Positions 1-7,993 of a stretch of DNA of 64,000 bases are shown here, piece after piece. The stretch is from Paenibacillus sp. FSL A5-0031. GTDB lineage: Bacteria > Bacillota > Bacilli > Paenibacillales > Paenibacillaceae. Numbering within the stretch: position 1 is the first letter of the stretch; each line of letters opens with the position of its first letter. Made by a program: the position numbers and the translations under genes. The stretch lies in contig NZ_MRTD01000014.1 in the NCBI RefSeq assembly GCF_001956295.1, forward strand, positions 142,087 to 206,086, written 5' to 3'. The notes under the pieces were generated by a model. It saw nothing but the letters and a program-made list of their open reading frames with translations. It did no database searches and was not told where the DNA came from.

Positions 1-13
1 TAAATAAATCATC

Positions 14-892
14 TTACGATAAAATAAAATCTACAAATATTGGGGTCATTAAATTCCCGCTTCTCAATAATCCCCTATGCTTTACCTTGCACTTAATCAA
101 TGGCTGTATCCATACAATATCTTTCGATTCCTTGGTTATGATTGTTTTTGCAATTTGATAAAAAGCCTGTTTATGTTCAGGTGAAGCACCAAATTCCATC
201 AAGCCTACATTCGCGAACTTACCATCATCCGTTGGTGTTGCAATGTACCATCCATTTTTATTTTTTCGATACCCAACAATATAACAAATATCGTAACGCC
301 AGTTAATTATTTTTACCCATACGTCTTTTGGACGAGCGCTCGGCTGCCCGTCCATAGAATAATACCTTGAATCTTTGGACTTAGCCACCATACCTTCAAG
401 TTCAAATTGTTTGATTTTTTGAAGAGATCAATACCTTTTTCTTGAATGTAAAATAATTGGTTTAAATGTGGTTGATTAACGATCACTTCATCTAACAGAT
501 GCTTTCTTTCTAAGAGAGGCATATTCATAACAGACTTTCCACGGTGCTTTAGTATATCGAAAACAATGTATGTAATCGGATTTGCACTAGCTGCAATTTC
601 TGTTCTTTTCGAGGTATTAATTCTCTTCATTACAGCTTCGAAATCTTCTTTTAGAGGATCCTCTGGATAATAGCACACAATTTCACCATCAAGTAAGGTT
701 CCTTTATTGATCTCTAACCTTTCAATCTCCGGTAATCGAATTAATGTCGTTAGAATGTCTGGTATATAAAACTTTTTTTGAGTCGGTGTAGTCATATAAT
801 AAACGAACACCATTTCCTTTAGGCTCAAATAGAAAATCAGGATCATCGAATGGATCAGATCGAACATCTAAAAGCATAGGTGGGGTAAACGT
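14..892 (-). pseudogene. ATP-dependent DNA ligase, frameshifted
   Basis: Three reading frames together spell one small ATP-dependent DNA ligase of the YoqV/LigB-like type. The first part (about 892-740) has the motif I region EPKGNGVR, the middle part (about 745-415) has LDGEIVCYY, DFEAVMKRI and VFDILKHRG, and the last part (391-14) has EGMVAKSKDSRYY and WVKIINWRYD. Frame breaks fall near 740 and near 410, the latter in a run of T in the + strand. The likely start is an ACG at 892-890, seven bases after AAGAAGG, so the ATG may also have been lost. In this family motif I is normally KxDG; here it is KGNG, so the AMP-accepting site is doubtful even without the frameshifts. It could be a sequencing-error artefact at the T run, but two breaks plus the altered motif favour a true pseudogene. 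Confidence 0.85.
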
Positions 893-1056
893 TTATATTC
901 CTTCTTTCTTTCCTTTTTACTTAGGATTCACGTATTAATAATGAATATACTTAAAATGCGATAATGACTCTGACTCTGAATTGATCTTAATGATTAGGGG
1001 TGTCGATCTTCTAATGACTGCACCACACCAAACACCACACCCAACCCAACATCCAC

Positions 1057-1566
1057 TTATCGTCTTGAACAGGGGTGTTGTGTTATGCTTCTCATAAATG
1101 GAATTGGAGGGAATAAACTGCCGGTCACACAAGCGAAGGAAGCTGCATAATCGTGATGCGTGATAGGAATGCCAGCAGCAGCGGCAGCGCCGATTGCAGA
1201 TGTAATTCCTGGAATGATCTCGTAAGGAATTCCCTTTAGTGCAAGCTCCAACGCTTCTTCACCGCCTCGTCCGAAAACAAACGGGTCTCCGCCCTTTAGG
1301 CGGACAACCCTTTTACCTTCCAATGCATATTCAATTAGCTTCTCATTAATGAGATGCTGTGGCAACGCATGAATGCTAGGTGACTTGCCGCAATAGATTA
1401 ATTCTGCATCAGGACGTGCGTATTCAAGTAATTTTTCATTTACAAGCCGATCGTACAAAATAATATCGGCTATCTGTATACGGCGCGTTGCTTTGACAGT
1501 AATAAGCTCGGGATCACCAGGACCAGCTCCAACAATATAGACGATTCCATTGGTAGTTTTATTCAT
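1057..1566 (-). pseudogene. cobA: Uroporphyrinogen-III C-methyltransferase, 3'-truncated
   Basis: This is the N-terminal two thirds of SUMT, which methylates uroporphyrinogen III on the way to sirohaem, the cofactor of nitrite reductase. VYIVGAGPGDPELIT, the VRLKGGDPFVFGRGGEE loop and PGITSAIGAAAAAGIP are all present. Family similarity stops after FACVTG at about 1120; the last 20 codons are unrelated and the protein is about 85 residues shorter than the usual 255. The start overlaps the stop of the upstream nirC-like gene (ATGA-type overlap), so it is the last gene of the nirB-nirD-FNT operon. The segment from 1120 to 893 shows no gene. The truncated protein lacks the C-terminal part of the fold and is probably inactive. 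Confidence 0.88.
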
Positions 1567-2426
1567 TTGATACTTCTTTCCGAAGCGGCCACAACCGCTA
1601 TTTTTGATGATTCCGTATGACGCTTCGTTACTGAAGCAGAGCTTTTTTTTCTATGAGATAGATATAAGAGAATACCAGTAAACATAGCACCGCCAATAAA
1701 GTTTCCGACCAATACCGGAATTTGATTCCAAAGCCACCAGTCTGCCATCGTTACGTCAGCACCAAGCATCATGCCCGCTGGGATCACAAACATGTTGATG
1801 ACCGCATGCTCGAAACCTTGTGCAAAAAAGGTTAATATAGGCAACCACATTGCAAGTATTTTTCCGCCAGTAGATTTAGATGTCATCGCCATGACTACGC
1901 CAAGTGTCACCATCCAATTGCATAGCACAGCCTTAATGGTTACAAGAATGATACCGTCAAAACCCATCTTCTGGTAACCAAGAGTTTTTGACTCGCTTAA
2001 CTGAATAAGCATTTGTGCTAGTGGGTTGCTCATATCAGTGCCCATCTTCGTTATAGTCATCCCATAGAGGATAGCGTATAATCCACAACCGATTAAATGG
2101 CCTAAGATAACCCAACCATAATTAGCTATCATGCGGGAGATCGTTGTTTTGCGTTCAAGGATGGATAATGGAATGAGTGCAAACGTGCCAGTTACGAGCT
2201 CAAGACCTAATAAAACGATAATGACGAAGCCGACTGGGAAAATAATTGCACCAGTGAGTCCGACAGTGGTCTGAGTAACAGCTGTGAAGGCAAGTGTTGT
2301 TGCAAAAGATAGAATCGCTCCCGCGAGAAAACCGCGAACGACCATTTGAAACGCGCTTAGGTTAGCTTTCGTTGTTCCGGCATCAATCATGCCATCCAGT
2401 ACTTCCGCTGGCTTTACATATGACAT
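1563..2426 (-). CDS. Formate/nitrite transporter family channel (NirC-like)
   Basis: A 287-residue FNT family membrane protein with six hydrophobic segments. The family signatures are visible: FPVGFVIIVLLGLELVTG in the first third, then NWMVTLGVVMAM and GFEHAVINMFVIPAGMMLGA in the second half. FNT proteins are pentameric channels for small monovalent anions; next to nirB/nirD genes the substrate is most likely nitrite, which fits uptake for assimilation or export of excess nitrite. A strong AAGGAGGAATGGTAT precedes the start. The gene lies 13 bases after nirD and overlaps the cobA start. The tail carries a charged His/Lys-rich region of about 35 residues. It appears intact although both operon ends are damaged. 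Confidence 0.9.
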   Translation of the reverse strand: MSYVKPAEVLDGMIDAGTTKANLSAFQMVVRGFLAGAILSFATTLAFTAVTQTTVGLTGAIIFPVGFVIIVLLGLELVTGTFALIPLSILERKTTISRMIANYGWVILGHLIGCGLYAILYGMTITKMGTDMSNPLAQMLIQLSESKTLGYQKMGFDGIILVTIKAVLCNWMVTLGVVMAMTSKSTGGKILAMWLPILTFFAQGFEHAVINMFVIPAGMMLGADVTMADWWLWNQIPVLVGNFIGGAMFTGILLYLSHRKKSSASVTKRHTESSKIAVVAASERSIK

Positions 2427-2439
2427 ATACCATTCCTCC

Positions 2440-2754
2440 TTATAGTTTTATATAAGTAGAGCCGCTTATGTGGTCGATTTCTGTTTTAAAGGTTCTAATG
2501 CATCCGTCATCGGGCTCTTGCACACTGCCGCTCCTTAGATCAATCTTCCAATCATGAAGCGGACAATGGATGGTTGAACCACAAACCATACCCTCAGACA
2601 GCAATCCGCCTTTATGAGGGCAGCTGTTTTCTACGGCGAGTACACTTCCGTCTGTTAGTCGGAACATGGCGATATCGATATCGTCTATTTTAATTCTGCG
2701 AGAGCCTTTCACATCAATATCGGAAAGGTTTGCTGCCAATAGCTTCATATTCAT
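2440..2754 (-). CDS. nirD: Nitrite reductase small subunit, Rieske-type
   Basis: A 104-residue Rieske [2Fe-2S] protein. The two cluster-binding boxes SCPHKGG and CPLHDW (C-x-H ... C-x2-H) are present at about residues 43 and 65 of the trimmed protein. NirD/NasE partners the large sirohaem subunit of assimilatory NADH-nitrite reductase in the cytoplasm. I place the start at the ATG at 2754 because it follows CTATAGGAGGGGTATACCT; a longer frame to 2826 would run into nirB and lacks a site. The stop of nirB is 13 bases upstream. The protein itself looks functional, but its partner is incomplete. Confidence 0.9.
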   Translation of the reverse strand: MNMKLLAANLSDIDVKGSRRIKIDDIDIAMFRLTDGSVLAVENSCPHKGGLLSEGMVCGSTIHCPLHDWKIDLRSGSVQEPDDGCIRTFKTEIDHISGSTYIKL

Positions 2755-2767
2755 AGGTATACCCCTC

Positions 2768-3484
2768 CTATAGTTGTACGGGCTGCGCGCCAGGCAACTG
2801 CTCGAAATTTTTAAGTAAGTCTTCATTCTCGACGATTTGTTTCCAAGGGTCAGTCGTTAAACTGAGCGTTTTCTCAATGCGGCCTACAAGGGCGAGTCGT
2901 TCTTCACGGTTCTCGAGCGCTTTCTTAATCGGAGCAAGGCCTATACGCTCCACCCATTGTGCGGTACGCTCATTCCACGTCGCATTTTCACGGTAATATT
3001 GTAAAAATGCAGATGACCATTCCATAACCTCATCTTCGGTTTTTACAATGCAGAGAAGGTCAGTAGCTCTTACTTTCACGCCGCCGTTACCAGCGATATG
3101 AATTTCCCAGCCTCCGTCGATTGCCACGATACCGACATCCTTGATCGTAGCCTCCGCACAGTTGCGGGGACAGCCGGATACCGCAAGCTTCACTTTGGCA
3201 GGTGCCGTCAAACGCTCAAACGCTTTCTCCAACTGAATGCCCATACTCATAGCATCTTGTGTGCCAAATCGGCAAAAGGTTGATCCGACGCAGGTCTTTA
3301 CGGTACGCAGCGTCTTGCCGTAAGCGTGACCGGATGGCATATCCAGCTCTTCCCATATTTTCGGGAGATCCTCTTTTTTGACGCCAAGCAGATCGAGCCT
3401 TTGTCCACCGGTGAATTTAACCTCTGTAGGAATGTCTGCTGAAGTAATTGGAGCCATAGGGACTGTAGGTAGTTGCATATTCAT
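2768..3484 (-). pseudogene. nirB: Nitrite reductase large subunit, C-terminal third only
   Basis: The 238 residues match the C-terminal sirohaem/[4Fe-4S] part of the NirB/NasD large subunit: FTGGQRLDLLGV, the cluster cysteines TCVGSTFC (C-x5-C) and SGCPRNC (C-x3-C), then DGGWEIHIAGNGG and WVERIGL. The full protein is about 800 residues and its N-terminal FAD/NADH-binding half is absent. The reading frame is closed by TAA nine bases upstream of the ATG at 3484, and a same-frame AGGATG with six codons precedes that stop, so the gene may have been cut there. A free-standing sirohaem reductase of this size is an alternative, since the residues after the start (PMAPITSADIPTEVKF) look orderly; it would need another electron donor. 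Confidence 0.75.
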
Positions 3485-3974
3485 GAGGCATTATCCATGG
3501 TTAATTGTCATCCTTTTATGTTTCTGTGATATAAGTGGGGAACTGGTTTGTCTCTATTTTTTATAATCAAGCTTAATGGAACAGAGGAGGAGGAACATAT
3601 AAGGAGATGCGTACGATCGAGTTTCTAAAAAAGATCAAAATCCTGAGAGTCGACTGGTTAAGTTGTAAGGATTTTAAACATCTTCAGTATCAGGTTATGC
3701 GTTTAAAGTTTCGAAACGGATAATTAATATACAATGATGCACTTAATCAACGAGATCGAGACTATACTGAATCGTATGCAAATGGAAATATAAAACTCAC
3801 TCACTTGCTGATATTGTTTGTTTGGATGACGAGACGTTGTTTGATTTGAGAAAATCCTGTGTCCGACTTTGGTTAGTTTCAAAGATTGCTTGCTTATAAA
3901 GCCGAACAAGAGTAGAAAAAGAAAGCTGAGGAAGTAATAGGTTTTGGAGTTTACTCAATCTACTTTACAGTCTC
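3485..3974. other. Gene-poor segment upstream of nirB'
   Basis: About 490 AT-rich bases between the nitrite operon and spoIIP, both of which point to lower coordinates. I see a well-formed AGGAGGAGG at 3583-3595 followed by a 38-codon frame from the ATG at 3607, but the peptide matches nothing I know and the spacing is poor. No promoter or RNA gene could be assigned with confidence. Confidence 0.4.
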
Positions 3975-4019
3975 CTAAAAGAGCTTTAGTTTTTATGGAT
4001 TTTACAAATGCTCTTTTAG
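3975..4019 (-). terminator. Hairpin after spoIIP-like gene
   Basis: A perfect 10-base inverted repeat, CTAAAAGAGC ... GCTCTTTTAG, lies 15-59 bases after the stop of the spoIIP-like gene. The AT-rich ends of the stem provide U-rich tails on either strand. The position suits termination of the spoIIP transcript. Confidence 0.55.
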
Positions 4020-4033
4020 CTATATGATTAAAG

Positions 4034-4942
4034 TCAAATAGATGGGCTTGAGTTTTTTGACGAACGTGAACTATCTTCTAACCAAATATCCTGAATGACA
4101 GCTGCCAATACTTCTATTGTACGGTAACTCTCTTCCAAACTGTTTTCAACGCCGCCTATTTCAATTAATGCACTATTACTAGAGAGCGACTGATTGTATT
4201 CTCCGTTTCCGCTTGTTTTATCTTTTTGATAGATTCCTTTTGACAGATTAGGAACTTTTTTATTTAGTCCTTCTTGAATACGGCTTGCAAATTTCATGTT
4301 TTTTTCCCAGTTTAGGTGATCGGTTCCTACAACAAAATAGACTTGAGCATAATTCTGATTTTTATATTGGATGGTAGTTTTATCACGGTTTTGAGAATCA
4401 CGATGTAAATCAAGCAAATACTTTGTATTTTCATGCATTTTTAGTTCTTGGATAATTGTTTTTTTTGAGTATGAATAAGATTTAGCATAATTGAAATTAT
4501 TAATGCGGGTTGGATAATCTATTTTGGAATGAATTACTGGGATTTCACTTGACAACAATTTGTTTCGAAGATAACTACCTAATAGTGTAACATTTAATTT
4601 TTCATCAAAGGCTTCGTCTGCTGTTTTAATATTGTCTAATTCAGTTATCCAAGACTCACGATTATGGGAATGATAGATAATAATTTGCGGTAGATTTTCA
4701 AAGGAAGTAGACGAAAGTGTCTCTTTCTTTGTTATTGTAGTTCTCTTATTATCATTGATAATCATACTTACCTCTTTTTCACCTTTTACTATTTCATTCT
4801 TTATGCTCTTAATTTCTTGACGTGGTTGGATTTCTTCTATAGAGGGATTAGAAGCTTTAGTCGTCATTATTCCGTTGGATATAACATATGTAGCAGAGAA
4901 AAGGAAAGCAAATGAAATTAAGTATGATCGTATATGTGACAT
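4034..4942 (-). CDS. SpoIIP family amidase/endopeptidase
   Basis: A 302-residue protein with an N-terminal signal or anchor (residues about 5-25) followed by a charged linker and the SpoIIP domain from about residue 85. The family blocks are IIYHSHNRESW, LLDLHRDS, VYFVVGTDHLNWEKN and ALIEIGGVENSLEE, which include the zinc-site His and Glu residues. SpoIIP is an N-acetylmuramoyl-alanine amidase that, with SpoIID and SpoIIM, thins septal peptidoglycan during engulfment. No spoIID or spoIIM is nearby and the gene stands alone in accessory DNA, so this is probably an extra copy. No operator dyad of the 17-bp type is found upstream. Start follows AGGAGGTC. Confidence 0.85.
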   Translation of the reverse strand: MSHIRSYLISFAFLFSATYVISNGIMTTKASNPSIEEIQPRQEIKSIKNEIVKGEKEVSMIINDNKRTTITKKETLSSTSFENLPQIIIYHSHNRESWITELDNIKTADEAFDEKLNVTLLGSYLRNKLLSSEIPVIHSKIDYPTRINNFNYAKSYSYSKKTIIQELKMHENTKYLLDLHRDSQNRDKTTIQYKNQNYAQVYFVVGTDHLNWEKNMKFASRIQEGLNKKVPNLSKGIYQKDKTSGNGEYNQSLSSNSALIEIGGVENSLEESYRTIEVLAAVIQDIWLEDSSRSSKNSSPSI

Positions 4943-5039
4943 AAAGACCTCCTACTAAATCTATTTAAATTATGATAGAAGATATAGATATTAATAGGTT
5001 ATAAAACGAGATAAAAAAGTAGAACAGCGTATGGAAAAA

Positions 5040-5462
5040 ACAAATTCGATTAGCAGATAGCTTGAAACGAAATATAACTTTGGACACATATGGTTAGCCA
5101 AGTACCGACAATTTGAAAACGGGTCGCTTGCAAAATAGAGAAAGTCCGTCAATTAGAGTTGAAATTGAAAAATAAAAACTGAACGAATGCCGATCTTCAA
5201 TAAGTAATTGGAACCATTAAATAGGAGTTGCACAACTTCAGCAAATAAGAGAACAAAGATCAAATTGTTGAAAATTATCTCTCCGAGGTTCGAATGGAGA
5301 AGATTGAAAAATCATGTATGTTTCTATGAGTAATTATTACAAATGGAAGCATGCTAAACCAAGCGAACAGGAACTACAAAAAGCCGTGGTGCCACAGAAC
5401 AGCCCAATCAAGTATGGGTAGCAGACATCACCTACGTTCTCTGTCGCGAAGGATGGCTTTTC
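5040..5462 (+). mobile_element. IS3-family transposase remnant
   Basis: Degenerate pieces of both IS3 reading frames. WLAKYRQFENGSLAK at about 5090-5133 matches the helix-turn-helix region of OrfA, and SNYYKWKHAKPSEQELQK at about 5325-5382 followed by NQVWVADITYVLCREGWL at about 5405-5460 matches the start of the OrfB DDE domain. Stops and frameshifts separate them and no end repeats remain. It ends abruptly 58 bases before the dyad of the copper storage gene. Confidence 0.7.
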
Positions 5463-5519
5463 CTCATAATATAGTGCTCACTTTCATAAATGTGTTTAAA
5501 ATCCTGCTTAATGGGTAAT

Positions 5520-5536
5520 TACTACATAACGTAGTA
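5520..5536. promoter_or_regulatory. BlaI/CopY-type dyad upstream of csp
   Basis: The 17-mer TACTACATAACGTAGTA has 6-base arms TACTAC/GTAGTA and a 5-base spacer. It lies 65 bases before the start of the copper storage gene. The same dyad recurs at nine other places in the window (see findings). BlaI/MecI/CopY repressors are known to bind dyads built on TACA/TGTA, and one such repressor is encoded at 34165. Confidence 0.75.
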
Positions 5537-5601
5537 TTTAATTCTCTGTATATCATGGAGTTGCTACTACTAAGATTAAGTAAAATGAAGGAGGAAAGAA
5601 A

Positions 5602-5931
5602 ATGTCTCATGAGAAATATCAGCAATGTATTGATGAATGCTTGAAATGTATGGTGACCTGTAACCATTGCTATGATGCTTGTTTAAACGAAAGCAACATT
5701 GACATGATGAAAAATTGTATCCGACTTGATCGCGAGTGTGCAGATATCTGTGCATATGCTGCCAAAGCAATGTCACAGAACAGTACGTTTGTTAAAGAAA
5801 TTTGTAAACTATGTGCTGACATATGTGAAGCATGCGGACAAGAGTGTCAAAAGCATTCAAGTGATCATTGTAAGAAGTGTGCAGAAGCCTGCTTTAAGTG
5901 CGCCGAATCTTGTCGAAGAATGGCAGCATAG
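5602..5931 (+). CDS. Four-helix-bundle copper storage protein (Csp3-like)
   Basis: A 109-residue cytosolic protein with 19 cysteines spaced along four predicted helices, many as CxxxC or CxxC (QQCIDECLKC, CNHCYDAC, ICKLCADICEAC, CKKCAEACFKC). This is the DUF326/Csp3 type, in which the bundle core binds many Cu(I) ions. No signal peptide is present, so it should store copper in the cytoplasm (Csp3 rather than exported Csp1). A strong AAGGAGGAAAG ribosome site precedes it. The dyad at 5520 makes it a likely member of the BlaI-type regulon. It is cut off from the other copper genes by an IS1182 remnant. Confidence 0.92.
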   Translation: MSHEKYQQCIDECLKCMVTCNHCYDACLNESNIDMMKNCIRLDRECADICAYAAKAMSQNSTFVKEICKLCADICEACGQECQKHSSDHCKKCAEACFKCAESCRRMAA

Positions 5932-5952
5932 TTTTTTAATATAGAAAATAAA

Positions 5953-7329
5953 GGGGCTGTCCCAAAAGAACTGAATGAATAACCTAAGGGCCAGCTCTGT
6001 TTTTCGTTTAAAACAAAACAAATAGAAACCGTTCTTTGGTAAAATGGAGGTGCGACCCACCATTTACGAAAGGAACGGTTTCTTTCATTCAATATACTAT
6101 GGACCAACTTTGCCTGCCAATGTATTTGGAGGAAGACAATTCAAAATCATCTCATTCGTATCGTTAACGCAGCTGTCAATCACAAAGGTTACAGAATTAT
6201 TACGCTACCTATCCCGGTGGTGGTCGAAATGGCTACCATCCCAAAATGCTAACCAAAGTTATTATCTACGCGTACACGCAACGGAATTTCTCCTCCCGTC
6301 AAATCGCTAAGGCAGTTCGTGAAAATGTGATGTTCATGTGGATTTCAGGTCGGCAAGGACCAGACTTCCGTACCATTAACCGGTTCCGTTCTGAGCGAAT
6401 GTAAGATGTATAGGAAACGCTCTTCACTGCCGTACTGCAGTTTCTAGCGGAAGAAAAATACGTGAAACTCGAGCATTACTTTGTCGATGGAACGAAAATC
6501 GAAGCAAATGCCAACGGCTTTACGTTTGTCTGAGGGAAAGCGGTGGTGAAACACAAGGCGAAGCTGCAGGAGAAAGTGAAAACGCTATTTGCTACCATCG
6601 AAAAAATAGAGAAAAAGAAGAGCAGGAACATCGCGGTCAGGATCTACGCGAGCTAGGCCAACATGCAGAAGTCACAAGTGACAAGCTGGAGAGCGCGGTC
6701 AAACAATTGGAAGAAAGACTACAAAATAAACCGAAAGACAAGTTCCTTAAGAAAGTGGTTCGCTTACTCCGCAAAGACTTGCTTCCTCGTCTTCAAAAAT
6801 ATGAAGAACACCCAGGCACGCTAGGAGATCGGAATACTTTAGCAAGACCGACAAAGATGTACCGTTCATGGTGATGAAAGAAGACCATATGCGTAACGGT
6901 CAGCTTAAGCCTGGTTACAATGTATAGATTGGGAAAGAAAATCAATTTATTGTTACAGCTTAACCAACGTCCTACGGACACTCAGTCTGAGATACTTGCG
7001 CTACAAGCAGCAGGTGCGGGAACAGCTGCGTAGCGAGGAAGGTTATGCTCTGTCGGTGAGACGAATGATTGAACCCGAAGGTGTATCTGAGGAGATGAAG
7101 AATAACCGGGGATTCCGGCGATTCCTGCTTCGCGGCTTGCCAAAAGTAAGCCTAGAGGTCGGGTGGCTTTCGCTTGCGCATAATCTACTTAAGCAAGCAG
7201 CCATAGATCAGAACAGAAAAATAGCGGTATAGGAATAGCCCCCTGTACCACTATTTTCTCATATTTTCGAACATTTATGTTCAAAGCTAGCTATCTTTCC
7301 AGCGAGCGTACTACTTTTGGGACAGCCCC
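5953..7329 (+). mobile_element. IS1182-family insertion sequence, decayed
   Basis: A 1,377-bp element bounded by a perfect 16-bp inverted repeat, GGGGCTGTCCCAAAAG and CTTTTGGGACAGCCCC. Inside, the frame starting near 6070 spells pieces of an IS1182-type transposase (YTMDQLCLPMYLEE, KMLTKVIIYAYTQRNFSSRQIAKAVREN, FRTINRFRSERM, FVDGTKIEANANGFTFV, LKPGYNV.IGKENQFI), broken by stops and at least three frameshifts. A hairpin pair AGAAACCGTTCTTT ... AAAGGAACGGTTTCT precedes the coding part, a common arrangement that limits read-through transcription. No target duplication is evident. The element cannot make transposase but could be mobilised if a relative is present. Confidence 0.85.
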
Positions 7330-7859
7330 TTTTTTGTCATAGGAGAACAACTATAATTTATTTATACATAAGAATAAAACTTTATACTTTAACTCACTGT
7401 ATAATATACAACAAGAAAGCACTTATTCATTCAACAGAGTCGCTTTTTACAACCTTCAATATATCAGAGGAGTGTACATTCGAATTTTTTTGTTTTTTTC
7501 CCCCCTCTTAAATGCTCTATGACAGACGCTCACCTAACGAGTCAAAGACTAAATATCCTCATGAATCACTTTCACTGTTCGCCGACTGGATTTCGATACT
7601 GTAAATAGTTTTGCTGTGTCGGCTATCGATAATTCAGGAAATAAATGTGAGACCAATTAAGTAGAGAGACTTCATAACAAGGACAAGAAATAAATGCACA
7701 ATACAAAACAGACTGTTCCGCTTTACTTACCTCGCATACAGACTTCGATATTATCATTTCTAAAAGAAGATCATCCAACAGTCCGCAAGGATGGATAACG
7801 GTGACTTTTTTCTATACCTATAATTTCATCAGATAAAATTTTTCTAATATTCAATACAG
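7330..7859. other. Gene-poor segment
   Basis: About 530 AT-rich bases without a frame that I can match. Short frames of 60-80 codons exist but have no ribosome site or family resemblance. It separates the IS1182 remnant from the double-dyad promoter of the first asnB homologue. Confidence 0.4.
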
Positions 7860-7923
7860 TTGCATCTTCAATTAATTAATACTACAATACGTAGTATTAG
7901 ACAATAAACTACATGATGTAGCA
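7860..7923 (+). promoter_or_regulatory. Promoter with two BlaI-type dyads before asnB homologue
   Basis: TTGCAT at 7860-7865 and TACAAT at 7883-7888 are 17 bases apart and make a good SigA promoter. Dyad one, TACTACAATACGTAGTA (7880-7896), covers the -10 box. Dyad two, AACTACATGATGTAGCA (7907-7923), lies 27 bases further on, about two and a half helical turns. Paired operators are also typical of bla and mec loci. The asnB homologue starts 70 bases downstream. Confidence 0.75.
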
Positions 7924-7993
7924 TTTAATTTTGTCTAAACTAGTAAGTTGTTAAGTATAATAATCGGGAAAGCCAGGGAAGAGGTAAACAATA

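Noticed and set aside
3607..3723. 38-codon peptide after AGGAGGAGG
   Set aside because: Spacing from the ribosome site is wrong and the peptide matches nothing; treated as gene-poor DNA.
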